A DNA stretch of 64,000 bases from Cristatella mucedo. Taxonomy: Eukaryota > Bryozoa > Phylactolaemata > Cristatellidae. Positions 26,518 to 34,883 of this stretch are shown piece after piece. Numbering within the stretch: position 1 is the first letter of the stretch; every line of letters begins with the position of its first letter. The notes under the pieces were generated by a model. The model was given only the letters and a program-made list of their open reading frames with translations. It did no database searches and was not told the DNA's origin. Location of the stretch: the NCBI GenBank assembly GCA_009760855.2, contig WPIO01000047.1, forward strand, positions 1,461,001 to 1,525,000, in the 5' to 3' direction. Both the position numbers and the translations under genes were made by a program.

Positions 26518-29500
26518 TGTGTGATGGTTAATGGTCGACGTCAGCTTTTTTGGATTGTGCATCTGTGATTTGAAGATGTTTTATAGAAGCTAAACTTGGC
26601 ATTTGCCTGGATAGATCGGTATGATCTAAAGTAGTTCTCCTATGCCTGTCGATGGATCGTCAGTCCTGATCTTTTGTTGTGCTTCCTCAAGCCTAGTAGA
26701 CCTAGCTAGTTTACTGTCTTTGGTAATGCATAGACTATCTGGGAGAGGTTGCATAGTGTGCTTAGTCAGAGGTGCAAAGTCGTTGAGAACGTCGGCTAGT
26801 GTCGTGTTTTAGACTTTTACTTGTGAAGACAGGGCAGAAAGAGCATTAAGCAGCAGGAGTGACGAAGAAATTTTTATTCTGACAGCATCAATGTCAAGGG
26901 TCTTATGGTTTTGCAATTCATCGATTATTCTGGGTTCGGATGATGACACAAACTGCAGACTGAATGAGGTCTGCATGTTGTCAGATGTGCATAATTTGGT
27001 AATAATAGGAGACATCAGCATGAAATCGTAGGAGGATATTTGATCAAGTGTGTGTGACCTTTTTTGTGATTGGTGTCATGTACATGAGCCACAAGTCGAT
27101 GTACGAAATTCAGCGGTTAAGACGTCAGCTGAGTCGTCGAAATGACTGTTAAAATCACGGAAACGAGGATGGGATTATTTCTTGCACAGAGAATCGAAGT
27201 CAGAAAAATCTTATGCACATGAGGACTTGGTACCTGGGGGTTTTAGATGACTGCCTCCACTGGTAACTTGCTTTAGGAAGGATTCATAACCAGAAATTCG
27301 AAAGATTGCTTCGAAGCGACTGCCATTGGTTTGAAGTTGAGGGAGGAACGTGCAACAATGGTGGCTCCTCCATCGGTTTTGTTTGATCTGGGGGTATGAA
27401 CGAAAGAGTAGCCGTGGCATCGGTTATGGTCGAACTTGTAGTTTTCAATTAGATTTCAACCAGGTTTTGGTCAAAGCAAACAGGTCATAGGCATCGTCAA
27501 AAGTCCCTATTGTTAGGGATTTATAGCACATTAAGTGGAGAGCTCTCAAAGCAAACTTTAAAAATGGCCACTGAGGTTATATTTGGCCTGATAGCACAAG
27601 TTGGAATGATACTCGTCAGTGCCTGAGAGACAGCGTGCTGGAGACAATGCTGAAATACTGAATGTGTGCCCTTCCTTTCTCTTGTTATCGGTGGGCTGTC
27701 TTCGGGAAATTACCAATTCACGAACCCTTGGCGGCTGCAGCTACAACTGTGAATGCGTTTTCCGGACAATAGCAAAACGATAATAAACATAGACGATAGC
27801 ACCAAATAGCGAGGTCACCACTAACGGTGATATAGCTCCAGTCTTTCATCAGCTCTGCCAGTACTCTATTTCTGCTCAGCCGCTATAGACTTCACTTGAG
27901 TCTAGATCCGTGCCTTCGTTTATGCATGCATGGACTGAATGCTTGCCGTGTCGTGGTGCATTTTTCGCGTCTGCTATGACCTTCAAGAGTGCAGCTCATA
28001 CAACAATAGTCTTATTCGTAACGTGTTTAGCTGAATTTTTCCACTAGCCATACTAATTGCCTACTTAGTCATCAAGGGACAGAAGAGTTGTGTCTCTATC
28101 TGGTCAGCGTTTACTATCAACAGTGGGTGCAGCGATAGAGCCGGTGCTGCTATCAATAGAACAAAACCCTGTACCTTAGCCCAATAATAGTGTGTTCGGC
28201 ACTATCTTTATAGTGTTTTCTACAGAGCATTGGCTGACGAATGGAAGTGCCACTAAGGATGATAATAATATAAACAATAATATTACTTCAAAAGGAAGCA
28301 ATAACGAGGATTTAATGAAAAGCAAGTCATCGTGCTTAGACGAGACTGCAAAAGAACACATTACAGCTGTTATTAGGACCCCTGATTATTAAGATAGACT
28401 GAGTTATGCACAGGTAAGCACTCAAAGTCACTCCCGTCTTTGCCATTAGCTGCAGCATGGCCAGTTTCAGAATATAAGCATGCAAGAAGAAATTCACTTC
28501 GAATAAGAAATTGCTGTTATTAGTAACTGGTATTGTTTAGCTTCTTCTTTTAATAATATTAATACATTTGATAAAGCGCCCTCAGAGAACTAAATCTCTT
28601 TCTAGACTCTTTACAGTTGCTGCAAAGGAAGCACGATCGGATGATTAATGATGTTAAATCAGAAGATGGTGTTATATCAGTCGGCAGTTAGTGGCAGGCT
28701 TTGGGAGCGTAGTAACTCAAGGTACGGTCTCCAAGAGATTTGAAATTTGTGGCACAATCGGTTGACCTGAGTCATAAGAGTGGGTGGCAGGCAGATGGCC
28801 CTAATCTAAAATTAATACGGATACTTAGGCTGTAGCTAGAGAATGGAAGGACCTAAAGGTGAGTTACAGAGTCGTGAAGTCGATATGCTGATTAATGGGT
28901 AGCCAGTGCCGATTGGGGAGAATTGGTATGTTTACTAAAGACAACCCTAGCAGCTGAGTCCTGCTCCAACTGTAAGCTTCTTATTTCGCAGGCTAGGAGA
29001 ATCGTGAGTCGTGATAACAGTCGTTTACCACCAGTCTTTTGCAAGCCACTTAGGAAAGTTCGGCTGTTTCTCTCTCACCCGTCTCTTTCTCTCTCACCTC
29101 TCTCACTCACTTTCTCTCCCCTCTCTCACCCACTCCACTCTCTCATTCTCTCTCCGTCTCTCTGCCCATCCATTTGTATCTCGGTTTCCATATCTGTTTG
29201 CGTCTCCCCACCTCTATGAGCGGGAGCAGACGGAACTGCCAGGTGGACAGATAATCCGGGCTCTGTCTAGTTGAGTACCACTGATTATTGCTTGTGGGCC
29301 GAGCCTTGGCTGTTCTTTAAGCTGAGCCAATGCCCTGCTGTCGGTGTCAGCTGCTCAAGACTGAGACTCATCAATGATTGATACTGGCACAAAATCAGAC
29401 TAAACCGTTGGTCACCGGTTCAGCCTTGTGGCTGTAAGTAGATAATGGCCAGTATATGTGCTTACCAGGTGGCTTTTCTGTTGTAAAGGCTGTGTGTTAC

Positions 29501-32400
29501 GTATGTGGTATGATTGCCGATCCTCGAGATTGGTGGAGCCGATGGCGCTGCAGCCGCTTGCTGCTATCAATAGCAATGGGCTCAGCTGCAGCACGGCAGC
29601 CTGCTGCTGCGTCGGCATGCACACATCGTGCACTGCATTCACTCACTCACCCAGCACTCATCGTGCACTCACTCACTCTGCACTCTCTGCCATGTAGACT
29701 TGGCTATTGGCAAGAACTCACACCTTGGGGGGTCAATATTGCGATGGCCACTACATTCCCTCGCTGGGAGTGGGAGCTGGGTTTCAGATAGGCTCTGCCG
29801 TCGTGTTTGCAATGGCGATCCACCACAGGTGAAGGCCGAGGTGAGCAGACGGTGAGACGTGCTGCGCTGGCCTGCAGATCATCGCAGCAGTCTCGGTCAT
29901 TGTATCGGTTCTCTGAACGGTGCTCAATTGTTGCTTCCAGTGGTGAGCTGTATATGTTCAAGCCGTCGCTGCGCCCTGCCGCCGACTGGACCGACGGCAA
30001 GCGCTTTCTGCCCTTTGCCACCCTGACAGGCGGCCACGCGGCCACCGTGCGCTGCTGTGCCTGGGATGCCGAGGTGAGTGCACCAGCGGAGGCGGTAAGC
30101 CGCAGTCGAGCAGCAGACCACTGCTGCCGCCACCGTGCTGGAGCAATTGCTGGCCGCGGGTGGCATTTCCAGGATTGGCATTGCCAGGAGTGTGCAGCAG
30201 CAGCGAGCGATGCTGGCTCTGACTCGTACGCATCCGGCCTTCTCATTCCTGTGCATTAGCATCGAGCGCCCGGCGCTGCTTCGCACCCCCCTCTAGCGCT
30301 CGCGACGTTACTTGAGCTGCGGCATGTGCCGCCGGCAGGGGTGGCTGTTGGCTCGCCAGCTTCGCCAGCACGAGCGTCAGGTAGCTGCGTCGGTCGCCTC
30401 CTCGAGCAGCTAGAGCTAGCATAGCAGGAGAGCATCGTTAATTGGAAGTGCTGCTGCTTTCCGAGAGTCTCATCTTCATCAGACTCGACGGCGGTTGGGA
30501 TTGCGAGCTAGACTGTGGCCTGCTAGGTTCGCGAGCAAGTCTGGGCAGTTCCCAAGGTCCTCGTGGGCTCGTTGGTTGTCCTGCGTGCCAGCCTTGTCAT
30601 CTGCCCGCGCGGTGCGCCGCTAGGAGTGGAGGAATAGGAACCCATGAGGATTTGGTTCGTAGTGCCTTAGAAGAAGTGCTTGCCTCGGGCATCTTGTTGG
30701 GGCATACCTCTCTTGAGCACTGTAGGAGTTTTCTCACTGCATTTTCTACTGTGCCCAGAAAGAGAGCTAGTTCCCTTGAGGGGATATATAAATATCGTAT
30801 TACTGTCATAAATAGCTTATGCCCATGAAAAGTAGTGGGAAATTTCAGCGGTGCATTTTTATGCGGTCCTGAGTGTCCACTGAGTGACCTCTAGTGGTAA
30901 GCCCAGCCTAGCTGGTGAGGCTGGCCTATTGTCGAGCAAGGATTCCAAAGCACGACCTGGGTCGTGGAACGTTCTCGAACCTTACCTTCAGTCTCGTTCA
31001 GATGTTGACCTTGTTATAAGCGCGGCTTTTGCTCAGCTTTGACAGCTCGATGCTCCTGGCTTCTTCACTCTCCTTCTGCTTTGCTGTTTGTCATATGTGA
31101 CGTTTCGATAAAGTTTTGGCAGTGTGGCTCTGAGTGGCTTCCTTAGCTGCTAGTTGTTGTCGGCGATAGGTACATTCTGTACGAGCTCACATTCTGTTGG
31201 CTCCTTGGCTCCTTTTTGTTTCCAATTTATTGCAGTAAAAACTCGCCGTTCCACAATGGTGTCGAAAACCGCAGCCCCATTAAGAATCGTACGCAGATTC
31301 TATTTGTGTGTGTGTCTTATCTCTTACCGAAGACACTGGTACAGCACGAATGTCGGCCGTTAACGCTCTTCAATATGCCAACTCTGCTGGCCCACACCGA
31401 AGCCCGTGAAACCCCTCCAATTGCTACTTTGGGCAGCACCAAGGGGAGCCGCCGTGTAGCTTTTGACCAGTGACCCATTCAAGTTCATAGTCTTGTGAAG
31501 TTCTAGCATTTCAATGTTCTATTTTAACTATGAGAGTGCTTGTTGCAGCAGCTACATGTGCAAATTAGAAAACCATCTTCCCCTTTGCTTGACACTCATC
31601 ATTGATGTACCGTCGTAGTACAACTAAATATATCCGACAAGCAACGCTATGTTGACGTGACATCGGTGACTTGACGGACTAACTAATTTACAAACCTTGC
31701 TTGTTATGCCTGTGAAAAATTACGAGTAATTGCAGTTTTGCATTACAATGTGGGCTTGAATGTTCACTGACCTAGTGGTAAGCCCAGCATAGTTTGTGAC
31801 CTACTGTCATGCAAGGGCTCCATGCTACGGCATGGGTCGTGAAGCACTTGAATCTTTCTGCAAGTTTTGACACTGAGATAAGTTTTGTGTATTCTTAAAT
31901 AACGAACGCAAATCTAATTTTATGAAATATATTCGTCAGTGTCGGGTAGCAAAGCATTATTGAGTTGAATTTACCGATCGGATGGATGCACCATCACGAA
32001 GGGCTCCGTGTAAATGTGACGTCGGTAACTGACAAGACTAGTTGAATGTGACGTCGGTAACTGATAGACTAGTTGATTAACAAACCTATCTTCTTATATG
32101 GGTTCATTGGGGTATATTGTTATTCTATCATTATCATGGCCTTCCTCCTGCCCGAGCCTGTCGCTTAGCTTGCCTTAGGGCACCGTTACTGCAGCCTTCT
32201 TTGGCAGAGCCTGTTCGGGGCTCAACAACTTTTGTGCTCTATTGAGTCGTGTTTCTGCACAGGTAGCACAGCTTTCTATTGGCAGACTGTGGCACACATG
32301 TGAGCGACTTGAATCTTTGTAGAGGCGAGTGCTGTGCACCGGAGGTGAGGATGGCAAGCTGGTCGTTTGGAGTGTCTCGTCGGCAGCTGCAGTGGACTAG
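2309..32400 (+). CDS. WDR89: WDR89-like WD-repeat protein, 11 placed exons, 5' end missing
   Basis: Exons at 2309-2409, 2495-2579, 2682-2725, 4680-4791, 4911-4974, 9639-9774, 11931-12025, 17241-17285, 21635-21708, 29941-30073 and 32323-32400 join with every splice phase consistent and GT-AG borders, giving about 320 residues ending in TAG. The order of motifs follows vertebrate WDR89: [28 protein letters not shown] then [45 protein letters not shown] then [57 protein letters not shown]. These are blades of a WD40 beta-propeller, a scaffold fold with no catalytic site. WDR89 has little assigned function and I infer none. About 40 N-terminal residues with the start codon were not found, and the basic C-terminal tail of the vertebrate protein is absent. 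The introns (85 bp to 8.2 kb) are full of transposon remnants. The weakest exon is 11931-12025. Confidence 0.85.
2495..2579 (+). CDS. WDR89: WDR89 exon b
   Basis: The acceptor TTTTCCTAG precedes it. It codes for [15 protein letters not shown] and SSSKDKTVR, a typical WD blade with the GH dipeptide and the D of the SxDxTVR strand. Donor GTTTGG at 2580. The phase (2 bases in, 2 bases out) fits both neighbours, and the intron before it is only 85 bp. Confidence 0.85.
2682..2725 (+). CDS. WDR89: WDR89 exon c (44-nt small exon)
   Basis: A 44-nt exon between acceptor CACTTGCAG and donor GTATGC. It codes for [15 protein letters not shown], completing the WD dipeptide of the blade begun in exon b. 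The phase fits on both sides. Confidence 0.85.
2726..3349. other. WDR89 intron part without recognised element
   Basis: Intron sequence before an L2-A insertion. The only visible feature is a pyrimidine-rich run at about 3235-3320. No coding frame or repeat family was recognised. Confidence 0.4.
3350..4512 (+). mobile_element. L2-A LINE copy, 5'-truncated, active-site deletion
   Basis: The copy starts within the RT domain ([12 protein letters not shown]-like reading at about 3370) and runs to the conserved 3' hairpin (about 4450-4495) and ATT tail. Recognisable blocks include [37 protein letters not shown] and, at the end, the [19 protein letters not shown]-terminus. Compared with the copy at 57977-60780, about 95 bp are missing near 3440, removing the YADD active-site box, and frameshifts split the rest. 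It lies sense-oriented in a WDR89 intron. Confidence 0.85.
4680..4791 (+). CDS. WDR89: WDR89 exon d
   Basis: Acceptor CACTCTAG ends at 4679 and the donor GTATGC starts at 4792. The frame gives [30 protein letters not shown] and VYMIFW, matching the vertebrate WDR89 block that starts KGYPSN and ends with an acidic loop followed by VFWDAR. Phase 2 in and 2 out agrees with both neighbours. Confidence 0.88.
4911..4974 (+). CDS. WDR89: WDR89 exon e
   Basis: Acceptor TACTGCACAG, donor GTATCG. Codes for [21 protein letters not shown]; the D completes the WD dipeptide from exon d, and the SHHDDIT block matches the SHSDDVT block in vertebrate WDR89. It ends on a codon boundary. The intron before it is 119 bp. 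Confidence 0.88.
4975..9638. other. WDR89 intron, 4.7 kb, mostly unassigned
   Basis: No L2, SINE or LTR piece was recognised by eye. It contains an AT-rich stretch (8029-8098) and a GT microsatellite (8629-8668). Short open frames on both strands show no family motif. Confidence 0.4.
8629..8668. repeat. (GT)n microsatellite
   Basis: About 20 GT units with one CT interruption, inside a WDR89 intron. Confidence 0.95.
9639..9774 (+). CDS. WDR89: WDR89 exon f
   Basis: Acceptor AATCACAG. The frame gives [33 protein letters not shown] and HNSGSSI, one of the best matches to vertebrate WDR89 (FHP, GSSDGL, FDIN, EEDAL, NS-SS). Two donors are possible: GTAGGT at 9771 or GTAGTT at 9775. The second gives the phase that fits the proposed next exon and is used here. 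Confidence 0.88.
9775..10867. other. WDR89 intron part, unassigned
   Basis: Intron sequence with no recognised exon or repeat. A short open frame at 10380-10586 has no family motif. Confidence 0.4.
10868..11012 (+). mobile_element. tRNA-derived SINE copy
   Basis: A B-box-like GGTTCAAATCC lies at about 10912-10922, followed by the family body: a TTATTGCTGTC...GTGATAGCC block and the 3' block AAGGCTGTTAAATCAGCTAG. The same parts in the same order occur at 13926-14100 and, reversed, at 47165-47345. The A box region is weak here, so the 5' edge is uncertain. Confidence 0.65.
11013..11930. other. WDR89 intron part, unassigned
   Basis: No exon or repeat family recognised between the SINE and the next proposed exon. 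Confidence 0.35.
11931..12025 (+). CDS. WDR89: WDR89 exon g (tentative)
   Basis: The frame gives [24 protein letters not shown] in part; the THNSAFYLW block matches the THDEGFYWW block of vertebrate WDR89 in both spacing and order. Proposed acceptor TTCGTTAAG ending at 11930 and donor GTCATT at 12026 give phases that fit exon f and exon h. The acceptor is weak, so the edges may be wrong while the core (about 11948-12013) is likely right. Confidence 0.55.
12118..12310 (-). mobile_element. L2-A 3' end (minus strand)
   Basis: An AAT tail (12121-12133) is followed by the reverse-oriented hairpin (about 12140-12195), the TGCTGCAAAGG block and the CATGCACAGGGTCAGCATG repeat-like 3' UTR words shared with the other L2-A ends. 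The copy stops before the ORF. Confidence 0.8.
12311..13704. other. WDR89 intron part, unassigned
   Basis: No exon, RNA gene or repeat family recognised. Confidence 0.35.
13705..14935 (-). mobile_element. L2-B LINE fragment, interrupted by a SINE (minus strand)
   Basis: On the minus strand the sequence carries the second L2 lineage: [34 protein letters not shown], then [20 protein letters not shown], and the C-terminal region. Frameshifts break it and the YADD box is damaged. A SINE (13926-14100) is inserted in the C-terminal region. Just beyond the right edge (about 14938-14988) is a sliver with L2-A 3' UTR words. All lie inside a WDR89 intron. Confidence 0.85.
13926..14100 (+). mobile_element. 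tRNA-derived SINE, best copy
   Basis: An A-box-like TGGCACACTAGG (13931-13942) and a perfect B box GGTTCGATTCC (13982-13992) mark a tRNA-like head. The body follows (TGATAGCCGTAAAGGC) with the 3' block AGGCTGTTAAATCAGCTAGG and an ATTT tail. It interrupts an L2-B copy: the host reads ...AAGCCGT before and GGCCGTGGCGGG after, so GCCGTG is the likely start of a target duplication. Confidence 0.8.
15000..15590 (+). mobile_element. L2-A LINE fragment
   Basis: A degraded sense-strand copy running from just before the YADD region to the [13 protein letters not shown] block. Readable pieces include [24 protein letters not shown]. The aspartate box reads CADD-like and the frame is broken. It stops abruptly and an inverted L2-A piece follows. 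Confidence 0.8.
15640..15810 (-). mobile_element. L2-A LINE fragment, inverted
   Basis: The reverse complement matches the L2-A segment from the YADD region to the LVMGKPS block (for example GTAAGTTGGTTTTATC and TTGAGAGAATTCGATG words). It lies head to head with the fragment just before it, suggesting inversion or a second insertion. Confidence 0.7.
15811..16529. other. WDR89 intron part, unassigned
   Basis: No exon or repeat family recognised. Confidence 0.35.
16530..17075 (+). mobile_element. L2-A LINE 3' fragment
   Basis: The C-terminal ORF remnant ([18 protein letters not shown]) is followed by the CATGCTGACACTGTG 3' UTR words, the hairpin (about 17010-17055) and a TATTATTATT tail. A TATCAGATCTACTC-type word near 16580-16625 is duplicated relative to other copies. 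Confidence 0.85.
17241..17285 (+). CDS. WDR89: WDR89 exon h (45-nt small exon)
   Basis: A 45-nt, 15-codon exon between acceptor TTACTTTTAG and donor GTGAGA. Codes for [15 protein letters not shown], matching the LNIQDVRE block of vertebrate WDR89. Phase 0 at both ends. Confidence 0.8.
17286..19599. other. WDR89 intron part, unassigned
   Basis: A 228-codon antisense frame (17127-17813) overlaps exon h but has no recognisable domain. Otherwise nothing recognised. Confidence 0.35.
19600..19955 (+). mobile_element. L2-A fragment, partly duplicated
   Basis: 19745-19955 reads [36 protein letters not shown] and [10 protein letters not shown], the L2-A segment just after the YADD box. The stretch before it (about 19600-19745) is a more decayed version of the same segment, so two copies lie in tandem. 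Confidence 0.75.
19956..21634. other. WDR89 intron part, unassigned
   Basis: A poly-C run at about 20183-20197 and nothing else recognised. Confidence 0.35.
21635..21708 (+). CDS. WDR89: WDR89 exon i
   Basis: Acceptor TACTTTTGCAG, donor GTGGGA. Codes for [24 protein letters not shown] plus two bases of the next codon, matching the vertebrate block DYLIGGLYHEK then VIGGTNKG. Phase 0 in, 2 out, which joins exon j to give TYSGELYMF. Confidence 0.82.
21709..22599. other. WDR89 intron part, unassigned
   Basis: No recognised element before the Tigger-like transposon. Confidence 0.35.
22600..24652 (-). mobile_element. Tigger/pogo-like DNA transposon, degraded (minus strand)
   Basis: Imperfect terminal inverted repeats: the left end reads CAATAGCGTCCCACTTAAGT and the right end, reversed, CAGTAGTCTTCCGTTTAAGT; both continue ACGCA. 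TA follows the right end, as expected for Tc1/mariner-superfamily TA insertion. On the minus strand 24360-24103 codes for a CENP-B/pogo-type helix-turn-helix ([20 protein letters not shown], then [12 protein letters not shown]). Around 23830 the frame reads [12 protein letters not shown], the first catalytic Asp block of DDE_1 transposases, and later WMNVG and QP-HMGIIA-like pieces follow. Several stops and frameshifts show it is dead. It lies antisense in a WDR89 intron. Confidence 0.8.
22664..24360 (-). pseudogene. Broken Tigger/pogo-type transposase gene
   Basis: The intact enzyme would bind its terminal repeats through the N-terminal helix-turn-helix and cut and paste the element with a DDD/DDE domain. 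Here the HTH (from the ATG at 24360) is readable, the DETG block near 23830 survives, and the C-terminal part is an open frame of 124 codons at 23038-22664 rich in D, N and K. Stop codons and frame changes separate these pieces. The C-terminal open frame has no motif that I recognise and is placed in this gene only by position. Confidence 0.7.
24653..26100. other. WDR89 intron part, unassigned
   Basis: No exon or repeat family recognised; short ATA-rich runs near the right end. Confidence 0.35.
26118..27560 (-). mobile_element. L2-type LINE with endonuclease region, internal deletion (minus strand)
   Basis: The left end carries the hairpin in reverse (about 26145-26185) with an ATT-type tail. 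After about 200 bp of C-terminal remnant comes an 85-bp GA microsatellite, then the sequence jumps to the endonuclease and linker region of L2-A: on the minus strand the readings KPPGTKSS (about 27240), a DFN-like block, [10 protein letters not shown] and [13 protein letters not shown] match the 5' part of the copy at 57977-60780. The whole RT core is missing. Confidence 0.7.
26430..26514. repeat. (GA)n microsatellite
   Basis: Uninterrupted GA run of about 85 bp at the deletion junction of the L2 copy around it. Confidence 0.97.
27561..28545. other. WDR89 intron part, unassigned
   Basis: No exon or repeat family recognised. Confidence 0.35.
28548..29000 (-). mobile_element. L2-A 3' fragment (minus strand)
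   Basis: AATATTAAT tail, reverse hairpin (about 28572-28615), TGCTGCAAAGGAAGCACGATCG block, then decayed C-terminal coding sequence (the ACGGTCTCCAAGAGATTTGAAATTTG block). It ends near 29000. Confidence 0.75.
29065..29170. repeat. Pyrimidine-rich TCTC/CTCAC low-complexity tract
   Basis: A run made almost only of CTCT, TCTC and CTCAC words on the + strand. Confidence 0.85.
29171..29940. other. WDR89 intron part, G/C-richer, unassigned
   Basis: A CACTCACT-type simple repeat at about 29636-29695 and nothing else recognised. Long antisense frames across 29704-30286 are a by-product of G/C-rich sequence. Confidence 0.35.
29941..30073 (+). CDS. WDR89: WDR89 exon j
   Basis: Acceptor TTGCTTCCAG, donor GTGAGT. 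Codes for [24 protein letters not shown] and [16 protein letters not shown]; the GGHAATVR block is identical to the vertebrate WDR89 motif as I know it. Phase 1 in (T), 0 out. Confidence 0.92.
30074..30860. other. WDR89 last intron, left part, unassigned
   Basis: G/C-rich at the left, with no recognised element. Confidence 0.35.
30866..30990. repeat. Unnamed intronic repeat, copy 1
   Basis: Shares a core with 31755-31870: CCTAGTGGTAAGCCCAGC-like start, a CTACTGTCNNGCAAGG-like middle, and a GCACGACCTGGGTCGTG-like end. The short palindromic GACCTGGGTC resembles the head of the SINE family but the body does not. Not a family that I recognise. Confidence 0.6.
31755..31870. repeat. Unnamed intronic repeat, copy 2
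   Basis: Second copy of the repeat at 30866-30990, same orientation, about 890 bp downstream. Both are followed by a CTTTCTG/CTTACCTTC pyrimidine stretch. Confidence 0.6.
32011..32085. repeat. Short tandem duplication
   Basis: The words GTGACGTCGGTAACTGA and GACTAGTTGA occur twice in a row, in a unit of about 32 bp. A related, more diverged copy is visible at about 31648-31680 (GACGTGACATCGGTGACTTG). Confidence 0.8.
32323..32400 (+). CDS. WDR89: WDR89 exon k (last coding exon)
   Basis: Acceptor GAATCTTTGTAG; phase 0. Codes for [20 protein letters not shown] and ends at TAG (32398-32400). The TGGED...W block matches the TGGEDAQLLLW block that ends the last blade of vertebrate WDR89. The protein stops soon after, without the lysine/arginine-rich vertebrate tail. 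Confidence 0.9.
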   Translation, partial: RRVLCTGGEDGKLVVWSVSSAAAVD

Positions 32401-34880
32401 TAACTCTCGCCGGTCGCCTTTTGCTGCGTCGGTCGTCGTGGCGTCAGGCCGTGAGGCCAGCTGCACCCAGTGTGGCTACCGAAGCCACCACCACTCGGCT
32501 TCGGTAGCACGGGGAGCGTTCGTTCCCTGCCTGCCCCGCCTTGACCTCTACTGCTCTGACCTTGACGTTCTGACCGATACTGCCCTGCCGGCCGAGCAGG
32601 TAGTGTCCAGCTCCCCGCGACGACGACTGCACCGACTCAAAAGTGCAGGCACCGGTGCCAGTGGCCAGCGTGGCTGGATGCTGTGCTCCCAGGCGACACG
32701 CAGATGCTCACTGATGATGCGGGTGATGCCTCTGGTGTCGGCCTCTGCTACCACCCCACACAGCCGTGCGGATGCCTCACCGCATGGCCATGTGCCCATA
32801 CCGTACCGTGGTGCCTTCGCGCTTGGCGTTCGAAAAAAGGCCCCACACGCCCGGCTGCTGACTCGTGCGATGGCTGCGAAGCTGTGTGACGAGACGCCCC
32901 TGCCCCGCCGCACCAGGTCGCTCACGGATATGGAGCGATGGGACTGAGCCCGATCCTGTGGTCGTGTGCTGCCTCATCGAGCATTCGAGCAGATCCCACG
33001 TGGGAGCTCGTGCACATGCGTCACTGGCAAGAACTGACGCAGCCACGGCTGCTGCTGTAACTGAACACCGACAGGAAAATAGAGCTTGTGTGGCTCACGT
33101 GCGTTCTGCACGTTGCCGGGCAACTGCTGTGAGAGCTTCGCTCGGGTTGAAGTGAGTCGGTGCACTGTTCCCTGGCCCCCTCAGGAGGGGCACTGCCGAA
33201 CTCTGATGGCCACCAGTCGTAGTTACCATCATACCTACTTTCGTAATGCGTCGAACCGAGCGATAATGAAGTCTTACTTTAGGCGGTCCATTGTTCCACC
33301 CTGTGGTTAGCAGTACGTAATAGTCTTTTCGTGCCCTATAGTTGGCATCGTGTAGCTCTGCTGTGCTGTGCTCCACTCCATCCCCCCCACAGATGTTAGC
33401 GTTTGAAACGGGCAGAGAGCACTGCTGAGCAGCTCGGGTATGTAACGTGGCGTCGAATCCAGCGTATTGCAGTTAACAAGTCATTTTCGTGCAGCCGAAA
33501 TGTCTATTTTGCCGAGTTAATGCGATTTGAAACCCGGTTGAGTCAATTTAAACTACGATGGCAACAAAACCAGCCACGGTCTTGGCAGAATGGCTGTTCT
33601 TAAGCGGGAGTAATCTAAAGTTCATTGGCAGTATCGAGTTGAACTTCGATGTGGCCCGTCCTTGGTTAGGATGACGGGTGAGCTGTACAAAGATGGAATA
33701 AAGACGTAGCAACACACGATTTTCGGTTAGCCTCGCTTGATTGTCAGCATCAGTTTCCATCAGCACAAAAGTAAGAATTCGTTAGTCTAATTGTTCGTGG
33801 CCACATTCGTTAGTAGTGGCTTCGAGTTTCCGCTTCTCCATCATCCAAGGTGTGCAGAAGTAATTTAAGTCGGCAATCGTTACCCATAAAAAACTCGGAA
33901 TTTTTTTGGCTATTTACGTCTTTCCATTTCATTAAAGATGTGGAAAATTGTTCGCTTGCTTAGCAGCTCTTGGAGCAGATCGAAAATAATGAACTGCCAA
34001 AAAAGTTTCAGTTAATATATAACCAATAGTCAGCGGTTTGCTGATGCCTTGAAGCTAATGGGCAGCAAAACTGAATACATTTCTCCATCAAATTCGGCGA
34101 GCATAAAGCCCAACTGTTTGTCTTAATCAGTCGACGCTCAACCAAATCGGCGTGGAGAGTACTTACTCAATAATTAAAGGCTTGCACTGACTCTACAAAC
34201 TTCCAACAACTGCTACCTCCGGTATTTTTGGTTATATAAGTTTTAGATATCACTAGCTGATATGTAATTGCGCTTTCAACCTGGAGCGTGGGCCATGAGC
34301 TGACGAAAATGTAAAATGGTAAAATATCGTAAAACCGTAAACTAACAAGTAAAAAGATAATCTTAAAATGCATCTATTGTATGGAGGTATCTGCATTCAC
34401 TGTCTAGGCACAAACAATAGTCGATTGATAATAAGCAGGGCTTTAGAAAGTAGTTGGATAGTTCGCATATAAACTAGCAAAACAAAATAGTATGCGTGGC
34501 TATTTGAGTGGGTCGTAAAAACTTTTAACAGGCCACAGTATAAACCGCCCAGTATACACACAGTATAAACCGCCATATACCTGAGGTGTGAAGTAAGCTA
34601 GTCCAAGCTATACTCCTCAGGCCAGAAATTGCCCCGTCTGAAAGTTAACTCAGAGCAGGAAATTTTCTAACTAGCTGAGTCTTTTAGTAATCAGCGATCG
34701 TTCAGTGACAAGTATCCCAACAGATTTCGTTGGCGCAGAACAGACTGGCGTCGCGGTCGAGATTCACTTTTTTTTGCCGTCTGTAATGTGTTGCAGTTCG
34801 CCCGCGCGAAATGAGGTCGAGTTTGAAATCGTATTTCGCTGCAGCGAGTTGCTCAAACAATTGCCGACTCGCCGCCAAAC
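32401..34880. other. 3' flank of WDR89, unassigned
   Basis: G/C-rich to about 33200, then AT-richer. The open frame over 32279-32947 is an artefact of base composition in a different frame from the exon. No further exon was recognised. Confidence 0.4.
33697..33702 (+). terminator. Possible polyadenylation signal AATAAA
   Basis: First canonical AATAAA noticed downstream of the WDR89 stop codon, 1.3 kb away. No transcript evidence, and a closer variant signal could be used instead. Confidence 0.25.
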
Positions 34881-34883
34881 ATA

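Noticed and set aside
29704-30286. Antisense frames opposite WDR89 exon j
   Set aside because: Alanine- and arginine-rich shadows of a G/C-rich exon region, without a domain.
32279-32947. 222-codon open frame over the last WDR89 exon
   Set aside because: It reads a different frame from the exon, which has clear WD-repeat motifs. Long frames on both strands here follow from G/C-rich base composition.
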